Shown here in pieces: positions 9,737-20,020 of a stretch of DNA of 64,000 nucleotides. How positions within the stretch are numbered: position 1 is the first letter of the stretch; the number at the start of each line of letters is the position of its first letter. The DNA is from an uncultured Flavobacteriales bacterium (lineage in GTDB: Bacteria > Bacteroidota > Bacteroidia > Flavobacteriales_D > Parvicellaceae). Under the pieces are notes generated by a model. The model made no database searches. It had not been told where the DNA came from and saw only the letters and a program-made list of their open reading frames with translations. The stretch lies in the NCBI GenBank assembly GCA_943787535.1, contig CALSMU010000003.1:1-64000 (forward strand). Reading direction: 5' to 3'. Both the position numbers and the translations under genes were made by a program.

Positions 9737-11542
9737 TTATAGTGCAGAAGATCGGTTTGATTTTTTCAATTCCTGATTTATTCTCATATCTTCAATTCTT
9801 CCTTTTGGAATAGAATTAATTAATGACTTAGTGTATTCCGTTTTTGGGTTAGCATAAATTTCATCCGCTAATCCTTCCTCGGCAATTTTCCCCTCTTTCA
9901 TAACAATCATTCTATCACTCATAAATTTAACTACAGATAAATCATGGGATATAAAAAGGTAAGTCAAGCCAAATTCATCCCTTAATTCATTTAAAAGATT
10001 TAGAACATCAGCCTGAACCGAAACGTCCAAGGCTGAAACAGATTCATCACATATTACCAGTTTCGGTTTTAACGCTATAGACCTTGCTATACAAATACGC
10101 TGTCGCTGACCTCCTGAAAACTCATGCGGATATCTATTAAATTGATTTGGATCTAAACCTACCTTTAATAGCAATTCAAAAACCTCTTGCTTTCTTTGCA
10201 TTTCGTTATCGCAAACGTTATGCACCCGCATTGGCTCCATAATTGCTTCACCAATAGTTATTCTTGGGTTCAATGATGAGTATGGGTCTTGAAAAATAAT
10301 CTGAGCATCTTTTCGCAATGGTCGCATGCTCTTATTAGAATAACCCGTAATGTTTTCTCCATTCAGAACTATGCAGCCATCAGTGGGCTCAATCAACTTT
10401 AAGATGGTTCTTCCAAGAGTCGTTTTTCCGCAACCAGACTCCCCTACAAGTCCTAAGGTCTCCCCCGGATAGAGCTTGAAACTAATATCATCAACAGCTT
10501 TCACCCAACTTTTAGCTTTACCGAAAAAAGATTTTTTATTTGCAAAATATGTTTTTAAGTTACTTACTTCTAGAAGCGGTTCTTGGGCATATATTATTTC
10601 ATGCCTCAAGGACACCTCATTTTTTGAAACTGCTAATTCTTTTATAACTTCAGAAACAGTTTTACCTGTTTCGACAATTACTCCATTCTCATCTTCAGTC
10701 ATAAAATACTTCCGAGTAGGAAGTTCTCTAACTCTCACGTCCAAAGGAGGACGACAAGCCAAGAGACCACGTGTATAAGAGTGTTTAGGACTCGAGAAAA
10801 CCTGCAGAGCAGATCCTTTTTCGACTAATTTCCCTTTGTACATAACTACAACTTCATCCGCTAATTCTGCTATAACCCCAAGATCGTGGGTAATAAAAAG
10901 TATTCCCATGTTATACTCTTCTTGCAACTCTTTCATCAAATGTAAAATCGTTTTCTGAACCGTAACATCTAAGGCTGTTGTAGGTTCATCAGCAATCAAG
11001 ATAGCGGGGTTGCAAGATAAAGCCATTGCAATCATTACCCGTTGCTTTTGTCCACCTGAGATTTGATGTGGATAACTTCTAAATATCTCTTCTGGACGAG
11101 GTAATTTTACTTTTTTAAATAACTCTATCGTTTTTTCTTTTGCTGCTGTTCTCGAAAATTTTTGGTGTAATTGAATTGCTTCCATTACTTGCTTTCCACA
11201 GGTAAAAACCGGATTTAAAGACGTCATCGGTTCTTGAAAAATCATCGCAATTTCATTTCCACGAAATTTCCGCATTTGCTTTTCATTAAGTTTTGCTAAA
11301 TCCGATGCATAATCCTCCCCGTGGAAAAGAATCTTCCCGTTTACAATTTTCCCAGGAGGCTCAGGAATTAATCGCATAGCAGAAAGTGATGTTACAGACT
11401 TCCCAGAACCTGATTCTCCAACAATCCCAATGGTTTCACCCCGATGAAGTGTGAAACTAATGTCATCAACTGCCCGAACAGTTCCGTTGTCCGTATGAAA
11501 CTCGGTTACTAAGTTTTTTACTTCTAATAAAGGCTTACTCAT
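9737..11542 (-). CDS. Fused oligopeptide/dipeptide ABC transporter ATPase (two ATP-binding domains)
   Basis: Carries two complete ABC ATPase domains in one 601-residue chain, equivalent to DppD plus DppF (as in GsiA/YejF). Domain 1 has Walker A GESGSGKS, signature SGGQKQR and Walker [12 protein letters not shown]. Domain 2 has [15 protein letters not shown] and CDESVSALD. Each is followed by the short oligopeptide/dipeptide C-terminal extension. It would energise uptake of peptides or small solutes through permeases encoded elsewhere; no permease or binding protein lies nearby. I chose the ATG at 11542 (MSKPLLEV) over an in-frame GTG at 11554, because homologues start at this point. Confidence 0.92.
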   Translation of the reverse strand: MSKPLLEVKNLVTEFHTDNGTVRAVDDISFTLHRGETIGIVGESGSGKSVTSLSAMRLIPEPPGKIVNGKILFHGEDYASDLAKLNEKQMRKFRGNEIAMIFQEPMTSLNPVFTCGKQVMEAIQLHQKFSRTAAKEKTIELFKKVKLPRPEEIFRSYPHQISGGQKQRVMIAMALSCNPAILIADEPTTALDVTVQKTILHLMKELQEEYNMGILFITHDLGVIAELADEVVVMYKGKLVEKGSALQVFSSPKHSYTRGLLACRPPLDVRVRELPTRKYFMTEDENGVIVETGKTVSEVIKELAVSKNEVSLRHEIIYAQEPLLEVSNLKTYFANKKSFFGKAKSWVKAVDDISFKLYPGETLGLVGESGCGKTTLGRTILKLIEPTDGCIVLNGENITGYSNKSMRPLRKDAQIIFQDPYSSLNPRITIGEAIMEPMRVHNVCDNEMQRKQEVFELLLKVGLDPNQFNRYPHEFSGGQRQRICIARSIALKPKLVICDESVSALDVSVQADVLNLLNELRDEFGLTYLFISHDLSVVKFMSDRMIVMKEGKIAEEGLADEIYANPKTEYTKSLINSIPKGRIEDMRINQELKKSNRSSAL

Positions 11543-11796
11543 TTTATTATTCACATAAGAAGGCTTGAAAGTACACTTTATATTGAACTTTTACAATAGC
11601 ACGAATATAGCTACAGAATTACAAATGACAATATCACACATAAATTATTGCATATCAAAGTATTAATCACGCATCAAAAATGTCAATCCTAAATATAAAT
11701 GGTACTGTTATTGTGCCTCTATTTCCCTCAAATATGCATTATCTGTTTACCAAATGGAGAAATAACACTACTTTTGATAATTAAAGACAACATCTT

Positions 11797-12315
11797 ATGT
11801 TAAACAATTCTATTCAAAAAGCACTAAACAAACAAGTAGAGCTGGAAGCTTCATCCTCTCAGTTTTATCTTTCTATGGCATCTTGGTCCGAAACTAATGG
11901 GCTAACGGGCGCTTCAAATTTTTTATACCAGCACAGCGACGAGGAAAGGTTTCACATGCTAAAACTGGTTAAGTTTATCAACGAAAGAGGCGGAACAGCT
12001 TTGATTCCTGCATTAAGCCAACCTCCGGTTAACTTTAAAGGGTTAAAAGATCTTTTTGAAAACTTAATGGAACATGAATTAAATGTTACCGACAGTATAA
12101 ATAACATTATCGACTTATGTTTAGCTGAAAAAGATTATACCACACAGAATTTCATGCAATGGTATGTTGCGGAGCAACTTGAAGAAGAAGCGCTGGCACG
12201 AACAATTATTGACAAGTTAAATATGATTGGAAGTGATAAAGGAGGACTATACCTATTTGATAGAGACCTAGACACTATGGCTACTGAAATGAAACAAGCA
12301 GAAGATGCAAAATAG
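11797..12315 (+). CDS. ftnA: Bacterial non-heme ferritin
   Basis: Iron-storage ferritin of 172 residues that oxidises Fe(II) and stores the mineral in a 24-subunit shell. The ferroxidase ligands fall at exactly the positions of E. coli FtnA: Glu17, Glu50, His53, Glu94, Gln127 and Glu130. The four-helix bundle length is normal and no heme ligand is evident. The stop codon is followed with no gap by the start of a lysine-rich secreted protein, so the two are co-transcribed and probably translationally coupled. The 254 bases upstream hold no other gene. Confidence 0.95.
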   Translation: MLNNSIQKALNKQVELEASSSQFYLSMASWSETNGLTGASNFLYQHSDEERFHMLKLVKFINERGGTALIPALSQPPVNFKGLKDLFENLMEHELNVTDSINNIIDLCLAEKDYTTQNFMQWYVAEQLEEEALARTIIDKLNMIGSDKGGLYLFDRDLDTMATEMKQAEDAK

Positions 12316-12789
12316 GTGTTGGTGAGATCAATAAAACAGGTCCTTCTTATAATTCTACTTGCTGTTGCAACTGCCAACACAATGGTGTCCCATGCCCAAT
12401 ATCGAGACCCATCAGAGAGCAAATCAAAAACAAAGAAGAAAAATAAAAAAGCAAAACTTAATAAATTAGGACTTTTTGGACTTAAGGGGAACCATGGTAA
12501 ACAGAAGAAAAACAAGGACCCTTTTCTTAATAAAAAAACCAAAAGGCAAAAAAATTCTGAACAATACAGTTCTAAACCCCCAAACAGAAAGAAAAAGAAA
12601 AAATTCGTAATCTTTAAAAATAAAAAGCCCAAAAAACAAAAAATAAGAAAAAAGAAAACCAAAGAAAAAGACAGCTTCGCAACAAAATCGAGAGACAAAG
12701 CATACAATAGAGCGTACAGTGCTAAAAAGAAAAAAAACGTACCTAAAAAGAAAAAGAAAAAAATCCTTATTCTTAAAAAATCAGGATAA
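12316..12789 (+). CDS. Very lysine-rich secreted small protein next to ferritin
   Basis: A 157-residue protein that starts at a GTG directly after the ferritin TAG (TTG and GTG alternatives follow within six bases). Residues ~1-28 are a signal peptide (VLLIILLAVATA, cleavage likely after SHAQ). The remaining ~129 residues contain about 49 lysines, many in runs of four to six, with short hydrophobic islands such as FVIF and ILIL. There is almost no acidic residue, so the protein is strongly basic. I recognise no domain. Tight linkage to ferritin is seen; a shared role is only inference. The long Phe-rich frame on the opposite strand is its shadow. Confidence 0.75.
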   Translation: MLVRSIKQVLLIILLAVATANTMVSHAQYRDPSESKSKTKKKNKKAKLNKLGLFGLKGNHGKQKKNKDPFLNKKTKRQKNSEQYSSKPPNRKKKKKFVIFKNKKPKKQKIRKKKTKEKDSFATKSRDKAYNRAYSAKKKKNVPKKKKKKILILKKSG

Positions 12790-13006
12790 ACAGTTATAAT
12801 TAGCTGAAAATGATTTGACTGGGTTTTAGACAATTTGATACAACAAATTCTATCAATTTTTGTTATATTGCGCAGCTAATTCGTACTATTAAAGCAGAAG
12901 GTTAAGTCGGTTACAAAAAATGTAAACTAGTCTAATATGCTGGAAGGTCTAGTAGTTTATATTGGTTACTGACTTGTGTTATGGCAAGATTTTTATAACT
13001 ATCCAA

Positions 13007-16000
13007 ATGTCTATAAAACAAACACTATTAATAGCATTTTTTTTAATTGCAGGTCTTGTAAGTGCGCAACATGCAAACTCTATCAAGTTTTCGAGACTTA
13101 CAATAAAAGATGGGCTATCTCAAAGCACTGTAAACTGCATCTTACAAGACAATCAAGGCTATATTTGGACAGGAACTCAAGCGGGACTTAATCGTTTTGA
13201 TGGATATCATTTTAAAATTTACAAGCAAGGATTAGATTCAGAAAACAGCCTTACAAATGCTTATATAAATGCTTTATACCAAGATAACAAAGGCACTATA
13301 TGGATTGGAACACAAAATGGGGGACTGAACTATTACAACCCAGAAACAAAACAATTTGGGAGCGTAAAGACATCAGAAGTGCTAAAGTCTGGAAACATTA
13401 AAGATATTAAAGAAGATACCGATGGTTCATTATGGATTGCGACTGCAAAAAACGGTGTAGTGCATTTTTTTCCAAATGAAAATAGAGAAAGACAATACCG
13501 TTCAAACAATGGATTGCAAACAAATAAAACCACAGCTCTATTATTAGACAATAAGTATGTCTGGATTGGAACTGAAGGCAGAGGACTGTGTCTTTTAAAT
13601 AAAAAAACAGGACATATTACGCATTATAAAAGCGATCCGAATACTCCTTTATCAATATCTGATAACAATATCTTAACTATGACGAAGGGCTTTAACAATA
13701 AAGCATTAATCGGCACGAATAATGGATTAAATATAGCGACAATTAACGATGATAAACTAACGTTTTCTGCCGTTAAAAACCATAATAAAAACCTAGATAA
13801 TCGTTTCAATGTAGTTTCGGCAATTTTTCAATCATCAGAAAACGAAGTATGGTTTGGCTCTCAGGGGAATGGCCTCTTTAGAATAAACATAGAAAATGGA
13901 GACACGATAATAAACCATTATGAAAACAACGATTATGATCGAACATCAATTCCCAGCAACATTATAAATTCAATTTTATCAGACAGAACAGGATCGATAT
14001 GGATAGGAACACAAGACGGAATTTCTCACTTTGACCCAATCAAATTAGGTTTTCAGCATTATACCTATAAATATGGAGACGAAAATAGTTTGAACGAGAA
14101 AAATGTTTGGTCAATTTATGAAGGAGATGATGAAATTATGTGGGTTGGCACTAGAAAAGGTATTTCTAGAATAAATTTAAAGAAAAATCAATACAATCAT
14201 TACTTATATAAGACTGACAACTTAAACGAACCGAATAACAATAACGTATATAGCATTACAAGTGACAAACTTGGAAGAATATGGGCCGGTGCTGCAGGTG
14301 GGCTATATCTATTAGAAACTTCTGCTGATTTTTCTACTGGAAAGTTTATCAAAATTCCATTTAGAGATCAAATCACCAAACAGGATGACGACCGCGTCTA
14401 TAACTTGCATATTGAAAATGACACTACTTTATGGATTGCTTGTAGAGAAGGGATTTCTGAAATAAATTTAGCGACCTTGAATTATAAATTTTTCTCTCAT
14501 GAAAATTCTTCCGCAATGCCAAAAGAAGAGTGTAGAGTAATTTATTCTGATTCTCGAAACGACTTATGGCTGGGATTTGGAGGAGGCGGAGTCACCAGAA
14601 TAAAAAGAACTTTTACAAATTCTAAAGAAAAGTATTCATTCACCAACTTTAAAGATGATCCAAATAGTTCAACTTCAATAAGCAACAATACTATTTTATC
14701 CATTTGGGAGGACAACGGCAACAATATGTGGTTTGGAACCTATGGAGGAGGCCTGAATAAATTTAATTCTTCTACCACCACTTTTACAAGCTATACAGAA
14801 GAAAATGGGCTATCCAATAATTCTATTTACGGGGTACTAGAGGGAGCAGAAAATACGCTTTGGGTGAGTACTAACTTCGGATTATCAAAATTTAATATAG
14901 GCACGAGCACATTTCAAAATTACCAAGAAAATGATGGTTTACAAAGTAATGAATTCAATACTGGTGCTTATTTTAAAACTAGTTCAGGAAAATTATTATT
15001 CGGAGGAATAAATGGGTTCAACGCTTTTTATCCTGAAGACATACAAACTAATACAATTCCTCCTCAAGTAGTATTAACTGATATTCTGGTTTTCAACATC
15101 CCAATTGAAAATGAAATAGATTCAATTCCGGAAGTGTCTTTTATAAAAACACTCCAATTAAAAAGCACTCAAAATAACCTCACGTTTAAATTTGCTGCGC
15201 TTCATTACACTTTTCCTCAAGGAAATAAATACAAAGCCTTTCTAGAAGGAGCAGACCATGAACCTACTGAGCTGGAGGATCTTCAACAAATTAACTACTC
15301 AAATTTATCTCCTGGAGAATATACACTTAAAATTTGGGCGGCAAACAGCGATGGAGTTTGGACTAAATCGCCTGCAGTTCTGGATATTATTATTACTCCT
15401 CCTTTTTGGAAAACATGGTGGTTTATGTCCATTTGTGTTGGCTTTGGGTTGTTGGTTATATATGGTTTTTACATTGTTAGAATGCAGGCAATGAAATCTC
15501 AAAAAAGGAAACTTGCTTTTCTGGTGGAAAAGAGAACCAAACAAATTACGCAACAAAAAGAGCAAATGGAACTTCAAAAAACCGCTTTAGAGGTTGAAAA
15601 AGACAAAGCTGATAAATTATTAGCAAATATACTTCCCGCAGAAACTGCTGAAGAACTCAAGAATAAAGGTAAGGCTCAGACCAGGTATTATAGAATGGTT
15701 ACTGTAATGTTTACCGACATTCAGGGTTTTACCAAAATTGCAGAAACTATAAAACCAAGTGAATTAGTAATAAAGTTAGATAGACTGTTTCGAGAGTTTG
15801 ATAAAATTATTGAAAAACATCAAATTGAAAAAATTAAAACCATCGGTGACGCCTATATGGCAGCTGGCGGTGTTCCGCTAAGAGATAAAGAAAACCCTAT
15901 TAACTCCGTATTAGCCGCAATTGAAATTCAGGCTTTTATGAAAGCAAACCGGGATAGAATAAAAAAAGAGGATGGTGAAGATGCTGCTTTGTGGCACTTA

Positions 16001-16924
16001 AGAGTGGGATTGCACACAGGTGATGTAATTGCAGGTGTTATTGGAACAAAACGAATTGCCTACGATATCTGGGGGAATACTGTTAATGTTGCGAACCGGA
16101 TGGAGATGAGTGGCGAGCCAGATAAAGTAAATGTTTCGGGATCTACTTTTGAGTTAATTAGACCCTATTTTGATTGTACCTACCGTGGCAAGGTTCCAGC
16201 CAAAAATAAAGGTGAAATTGACATGTATTTTGTCGAAAGAATTAAACCGCACCTTTCACAAGATAGTGAAGGACTTATTCCCAACCAGAAATTCAAGGAT
16301 TATGTCAACTTGCATTTATACAGCAGTATAAACTACCGAAAGGCTGAGCGACATATTATGCGAATTCTTAAGGCTAAGCTATCACCAAATTTACATTATC
16401 ATGGAATTCATCACACTCTAGATGTTGTAGAAGCTGCAGAGCGCTTAGCTCTGATGGAAGGTGTGTTAGATGATGGAATCTTTGTCTTAAAATCGGCCGC
16501 TACATATCATGATGCAGGTTTTGTAGAGCAATATGATGCAAATGAACCTGTTGGTGCTAAAATGGCAGCAGAAATTCTGCCGAAATATGGCTATACGCAA
16601 GAGCAAGTTAACGAGGTGGAAAAAATGATTTATGCTACCATAATCCCGCACAGTCCAACAACACAATTAGAAGAGATAATTTGTGATGCAGACTTAGATT
16701 ACCTTGGTCGGGATGATTTCCATGATATAGCAGACAATTTGAGACGTGAATTAAGAGATCATGGGAAAATTAAAAGTGATAGAATGTGGGACGAGATTCA
16801 AGTGAAATTTTTAACCCAACACAAATACTTCACCAAATCAGCAATAAAGCTTAGACAAGCTAAAAAGCTTATACATATTGAAGAAATTAAAAAGCGACTA
16901 AAAGAGAACAAGTATAAAGATTAA
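13007..16924 (+). CDS. Propeller sensor with class III nucleotide cyclase and C-terminal HD domain
   Basis: One 1305-residue membrane sensor. A signal peptide (~1-21, ending VSAQ) leads to two-component-regulator propeller repeats (~25-700; recurring IWIGTQ-G and LWIA/VST units) and a Y_Y_Y domain (~720-790). One membrane helix (~800-823) and a coiled coil (~830-880) follow. The class III cyclase domain (~895-1075) has metal Asps in FTDIQGF and TIGDAYMA and transition-state Asn/Arg in NTVNVANRM. The base-reading Lys (KIKTIGD) and Asp (YDIWGN) favour ATP, so a cAMP product is predicted. The C-terminal ~1120-1250 is an HD domain (HGIHH, TYHDAGF, DADLDYLG), possibly a phosphodiesterase. I chose the ATG at 13007 over 12962 because it begins the signal peptide. 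Confidence 0.9.
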   Translation: MSIKQTLLIAFFLIAGLVSAQHANSIKFSRLTIKDGLSQSTVNCILQDNQGYIWTGTQAGLNRFDGYHFKIYKQGLDSENSLTNAYINALYQDNKGTIWIGTQNGGLNYYNPETKQFGSVKTSEVLKSGNIKDIKEDTDGSLWIATAKNGVVHFFPNENRERQYRSNNGLQTNKTTALLLDNKYVWIGTEGRGLCLLNKKTGHITHYKSDPNTPLSISDNNILTMTKGFNNKALIGTNNGLNIATINDDKLTFSAVKNHNKNLDNRFNVVSAIFQSSENEVWFGSQGNGLFRINIENGDTIINHYENNDYDRTSIPSNIINSILSDRTGSIWIGTQDGISHFDPIKLGFQHYTYKYGDENSLNEKNVWSIYEGDDEIMWVGTRKGISRINLKKNQYNHYLYKTDNLNEPNNNNVYSITSDKLGRIWAGAAGGLYLLETSADFSTGKFIKIPFRDQITKQDDDRVYNLHIENDTTLWIACREGISEINLATLNYKFFSHENSSAMPKEECRVIYSDSRNDLWLGFGGGGVTRIKRTFTNSKEKYSFTNFKDDPNSSTSISNNTILSIWEDNGNNMWFGTYGGGLNKFNSSTTTFTSYTEENGLSNNSIYGVLEGAENTLWVSTNFGLSKFNIGTSTFQNYQENDGLQSNEFNTGAYFKTSSGKLLFGGINGFNAFYPEDIQTNTIPPQVVLTDILVFNIPIENEIDSIPEVSFIKTLQLKSTQNNLTFKFAALHYTFPQGNKYKAFLEGADHEPTELEDLQQINYSNLSPGEYTLKIWAANSDGVWTKSPAVLDIIITPPFWKTWWFMSICVGFGLLVIYGFYIVRMQAMKSQKRKLAFLVEKRTKQITQQKEQMELQKTALEVEKDKADKLLANILPAETAEELKNKGKAQTRYYRMVTVMFTDIQGFTKIAETIKPSELVIKLDRLFREFDKIIEKHQIEKIKTIGDAYMAAGGVPLRDKENPINSVLAAIEIQAFMKANRDRIKKEDGEDAALWHLRVGLHTGDVIAGVIGTKRIAYDIWGNTVNVANRMEMSGEPDKVNVSGSTFELIRPYFDCTYRGKVPAKNKGEIDMYFVERIKPHLSQDSEGLIPNQKFKDYVNLHLYSSINYRKAERHIMRILKAKLSPNLHYHGIHHTLDVVEAAERLALMEGVLDDGIFVLKSAATYHDAGFVEQYDANEPVGAKMAAEILPKYGYTQEQVNEVEKMIYATIIPHSPTTQLEEIICDADLDYLGRDDFHDIADNLRRELRDHGKIKSDRMWDEIQVKFLTQHKYFTKSAIKLRQAKKLIHIEEIKKRLKENKYKD

Positions 16925-16928
16925 ATAC

Positions 16929-17399
16929 TTACTTCAACACAGCCCTCTTTATTATAATTCCTACATCCATCACTTCTTTCAATTCGTCTTGACGCATAGC
17001 TTGGTTAAAAGTCAGCCTATATGTTCCCAAAGCCGGAAATCTTTTTTTATTAATGAAAAGTACCTTGTTATTTATAACACTTCCTGAACTTACACCTGTC
17101 CATTCTCCGACAGAATTAGCTAATAAAAATTCAACTGTATCTATATTATATTGATCTTCAGGAGATCCTATTTCAACGAACATATATAAGTTTGACCATT
17201 CATATAGATTTGTGGTACGCAGGTTAAAGTAAAAATCATAAAACTCGGTAGTGTCATTTATGTCAAAATCAAACGTAACGCTTTCGTTTTTATTCCATGT
17301 GTTATTTTCAATTACTTTACTATTCTGGTATACAACATCAGGATCACCGCATGAAGTTAAAAAACAAGGGGTAATCAATATGTAAAAGATTTTATTCAC
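16929..17399 (-). CDS. gldH: Gliding motility lipoprotein GldH
   Basis: A 156-residue lipoprotein of the GldH family, needed for gliding and associated with the type IX secretion machinery. It starts at a GTG (17399) that overlaps the end of ricT by eight bases. This gives a lipoprotein signal with LTSC as the lipobox and Cys17 as the lipidated residue. The body is a beta-rich domain (FDFDINDTTEFYDFYFNLR, RLTFNQAMRQDELKEVMDVGI) as in known GldH proteins. A longer upstream frame exists but lies inside ricT and gives no signal peptide. The PSP1-gldH gene order is conserved in Flavobacteriia. It is convergent with the cyclase sensor, 4 bases away. Confidence 0.88.
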   Translation of the reverse strand: MNKIFYILITPCFLTSCGDPDVVYQNSKVIENNTWNKNESVTFDFDINDTTEFYDFYFNLRTTNLYEWSNLYMFVEIGSPEDQYNIDTVEFLLANSVGEWTGVSSGSVINNKVLFINKKRFPALGTYRLTFNQAMRQDELKEVMDVGIIIKRAVLK

Positions 17400-18624
17400 C
17401 CTTTGGTTTATTCGATTTGTTTTTATTATTCCGTTTATTCCTAAAATTCTTGTTACGGCTTTTATTCCGATTACTGCTATTAGCGTTTCGATTATTCGAA
17501 CTTTTCTGCTTTTTCTTGTTCTTTTTGAAAACCTTGTCAAAACGCGTTAATTCATCTTGACCAACAACATTGGTATAATCCGGCTTTGCCTCTTTCTCGA
17601 CAAAGTCAACAAAATCTGTTAATTTGTGAGGGACTTCACCTTTCTTATTCAATTCTATAATTTCAAAAACACGCTCAACACTTAAAGGCACAATACTATT
17701 TTTCCCATCCTTAGAAATAAAATAATACATTAAACGCTTAAATACATCTGTTTTAATGTGATTTGCTTTCCCTTCCTTTGTTTCTAATGCAGTTTTGGTG
17801 CTAGGATACGACTTTAAGGCCTCCATGTATTGATCTAGCTCAAAATTTAAGCAACATTTTAATTTACCACACTGTCCAGCTAATTTCTCAGGGTTTAAAG
17901 ATAATTGCTGATAACGTGCCGCACCAGTAGATACAGCTCTAAAATCAGTTAGCCATGTTGAACAACATAACTCTCTTCCACATGAACCAATTCCTCCCAG
18001 TCTTCCTGCTTCTTGTCTTGAACCAATTTGACGCATTTCGATTCTTATCTTAAAAGAGTCTGCCATCACTTTAATTAGCTCTCTAAAGTCGACCCTTTCT
18101 TCTGCCGTATAATAAAAAATCGCTTTGGATTTATCTCCCTGAAACTCTACATCTCCGAGCTTCATTCGCAAACCTAAATCTAAAGCCATATTCCGAGCTT
18201 TATGCATGGTTTCATGCTCCAAACCTCTTCCCTCTTTCCACTTATCTAAATCTGATTGACTAGCTTTTCTATAAACCGACTTCAATTCCTTTGAATTATA
18301 GTTTACACCTTTTCTATTCATTTGGTGCTTAACCAATTCTCCCGTCAGGGTCACTGTTCCAACATCATATCCTGGACTTGCTTCTACTGCTATTGTATCA
18401 CCAGTATAAACATTTAAATCTCCTTTCGTTTTAAAGAAATCTTTTCGACCATTTTTAAAACTTACTTCTATGCAGTCAAATGGTTTATGTCCAGCTGGAG
18501 GTTCAATGTCATTTAACCAATTAAAAACAGACATTTTCTCACAGCCACCAGTAGCACAATTGCCATTGCTTTTGCAACCGTTAGGAATACCTTCTTTTTT
18601 ATTACCACATGATGTGCATCCCAT
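17392..18624 (-). CDS. ricT: PSP1 domain protein, RicT family
   Basis: A 410-residue cytosolic protein of the PSP1/RicT (YaaT-like) family. A Cys-rich N-terminus (CTSCGNKK, GCKSNGNCATGGC) precedes the PSP1 core (~45-330). The core has the two conserved Cys clusters CGRELCCSTW and CGKLKCCLNFE, which in Bacillus RicT help bind iron-sulfur clusters. The C-terminal ~70 residues are Lys/Asn/Arg-rich and disordered. In Bacillus the family supports RNase Y-dependent mRNA maturation; the role in Bacteroidota is less clear. The stop overlaps the GTG start of gldH, showing translational coupling. Confidence 0.9.
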   Translation of the reverse strand: MGCTSCGNKKEGIPNGCKSNGNCATGGCEKMSVFNWLNDIEPPAGHKPFDCIEVSFKNGRKDFFKTKGDLNVYTGDTIAVEASPGYDVGTVTLTGELVKHQMNRKGVNYNSKELKSVYRKASQSDLDKWKEGRGLEHETMHKARNMALDLGLRMKLGDVEFQGDKSKAIFYYTAEERVDFRELIKVMADSFKIRIEMRQIGSRQEAGRLGGIGSCGRELCCSTWLTDFRAVSTGAARYQQLSLNPEKLAGQCGKLKCCLNFELDQYMEALKSYPSTKTALETKEGKANHIKTDVFKRLMYYFISKDGKNSIVPLSVERVFEIIELNKKGEVPHKLTDFVDFVEKEAKPDYTNVVGQDELTRFDKVFKKNKKKQKSSNNRNANSSNRNKSRNKNFRNKRNNKNKSNKPKGE

Positions 18625-18780
18625 AGTTTTGTTTTACTTTGGGAGTAAAGGTTAGCTTATATATTGGTGTTCAATGCTTGTAAACATTAAACATAAATCT
18701 TATTTCACTTCAATTTTTTGCTTCCCTCCCCTCTTTCAATTTCAAACACAAAGTTATCAAATTTTATGGGATGTAAAAGA

Positions 18781-19908
18781 TTACTTTTTCTGAAGTAATG
18801 AAAATGTTTTTATTGACAAGTCGAGAAATAGAATTTTAGCACTAGCATTTCTTTCAATATGGTAATACGCCTCATTGAATGCTTCTGTGAGGCCAACAAT
18901 ATTCTTACTGTTGATAAAGGGAGAAAATTTAGATAAAAAAGCATTTTGTTCATCTGTAAGCACAACCAATTCATTTCCTGCATAATGACCTACAATGCAC
19001 TGACGAAACATATTTAAGCAAAACTTTAAAAAACTCTTCTGATTTTCTCTTCCCGCTGCAGCAATTGAATCGACCCAATCAATTGATTTAGCAATATTTT
19101 TTTGATAGCATAATCGCATCCAATTAACAAAGTTTTCAAAATTGAAGTTTGCTACCGTTTGTTCAGAAATTAAATGAACTGCTTTTGCTACATCTCCTTC
19201 TGCTAAATGAGCTATTATTTTACTATCGCTTGCTGTAATTCCTTTTTCTGTTTCTAAATAAGTGGCAACTTCTATCTCTTTTAGTCTTGGCAACTTAATT
19301 ATTTGTGTTCTAGATCGAATCGTTGCGATAATTTGCTCTTGATCCTCTGCCACCAATAGAAAAACAGTTTTATCAGGAGGTTCTTCAATAAATTTTAACA
19401 ACTTGTTAGATGCATTACCATTCATTAATTCTGGTAACCACATTATCAAAACCTTATACCCTCCTTCAAAAGACTTTAGACTGATTTTAGATATAATATT
19501 TTGGCTTTCTTCTTTTCCAATAATGCCTTGCTTGTTTTCATTTCCAAGCTTTAAATTCCAGTCATCTATACCAAAATATGGGTTTTCATCTAGAATTTCG
19601 CGCCAGTACTCTAAGACATTGTCCGACGTATAAATATGCTTTTCTTTTGACAGATGAATAGGAAAAGAAAAATGTAAGTCAGGGTGATTGTGCTTTTGAA
19701 TTTTAGTACAGGAAACACAAGTTCCACAAGAATCGTTTTCTTGTTTATTCTGGCATAAAATATATTGAGCATAAGCCATTGCCAAAGGAACGCTGCCGCT
19801 ACCAGCAGGCCCAAGAAACATTTGCGCATGACTTATTCGATTCTCTTTAACTGTATGAATCAAGTGTTTTTTTTCAGCTTCGTGGGCTATTACATTTACA
19901 AATTGCAT
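18781..19908 (-). CDS. holB: DNA polymerase III clamp-loader subunit delta'
   Basis: A 375-residue AAA+-type subunit of the replicative clamp loader. The Walker A site is degenerate (GPAGSGSV in place of GxxGxGKT), as expected for a delta' subunit that does not hydrolyse ATP. A four-Cys zinc module follows (C at ~52, CGTCVSC). The SRC-like motif is RSRTQII, within a normal clamp-loader sensor region. The C-terminal domain is helical. The gene lies upstream of ricT on the same strand with a 156-base gap that shows no terminator; the two are probably in a loose operon. Confidence 0.9.
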   Translation of the reverse strand: MQFVNVIAHEAEKKHLIHTVKENRISHAQMFLGPAGSGSVPLAMAYAQYILCQNKQENDSCGTCVSCTKIQKHNHPDLHFSFPIHLSKEKHIYTSDNVLEYWREILDENPYFGIDDWNLKLGNENKQGIIGKEESQNIISKISLKSFEGGYKVLIMWLPELMNGNASNKLLKFIEEPPDKTVFLLVAEDQEQIIATIRSRTQIIKLPRLKEIEVATYLETEKGITASDSKIIAHLAEGDVAKAVHLISEQTVANFNFENFVNWMRLCYQKNIAKSIDWVDSIAAAGRENQKSFLKFCLNMFRQCIVGHYAGNELVVLTDEQNAFLSKFSPFINSKNIVGLTEAFNEAYYHIERNASAKILFLDLSIKTFSLLQKK

Positions 19909-20020
19909 CGGAAGCCAAAGTAACGAATTTTTAACTTTAAGAAGCCTGTTTTAAGACGTAAGATATTCGTTAATTAGTGGTATTTCTTAAAATCCTTATT
20001 ATTCCTAGAAGCTTATTCGC

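Noticed and set aside
12135..12833. A 232-codon minus-strand frame rich in Phe, Leu and Ser
   Set aside because: It is the complement of the poly-Lys codons of the lysine-rich gene and the end of ferritin; low complexity and no motif.
16929..17540. A longer gldH frame beginning at 17540
   Set aside because: The extension lies inside ricT, is just a basic shadow of it, and removes the lipoprotein signal that starts at the GTG at 17399.
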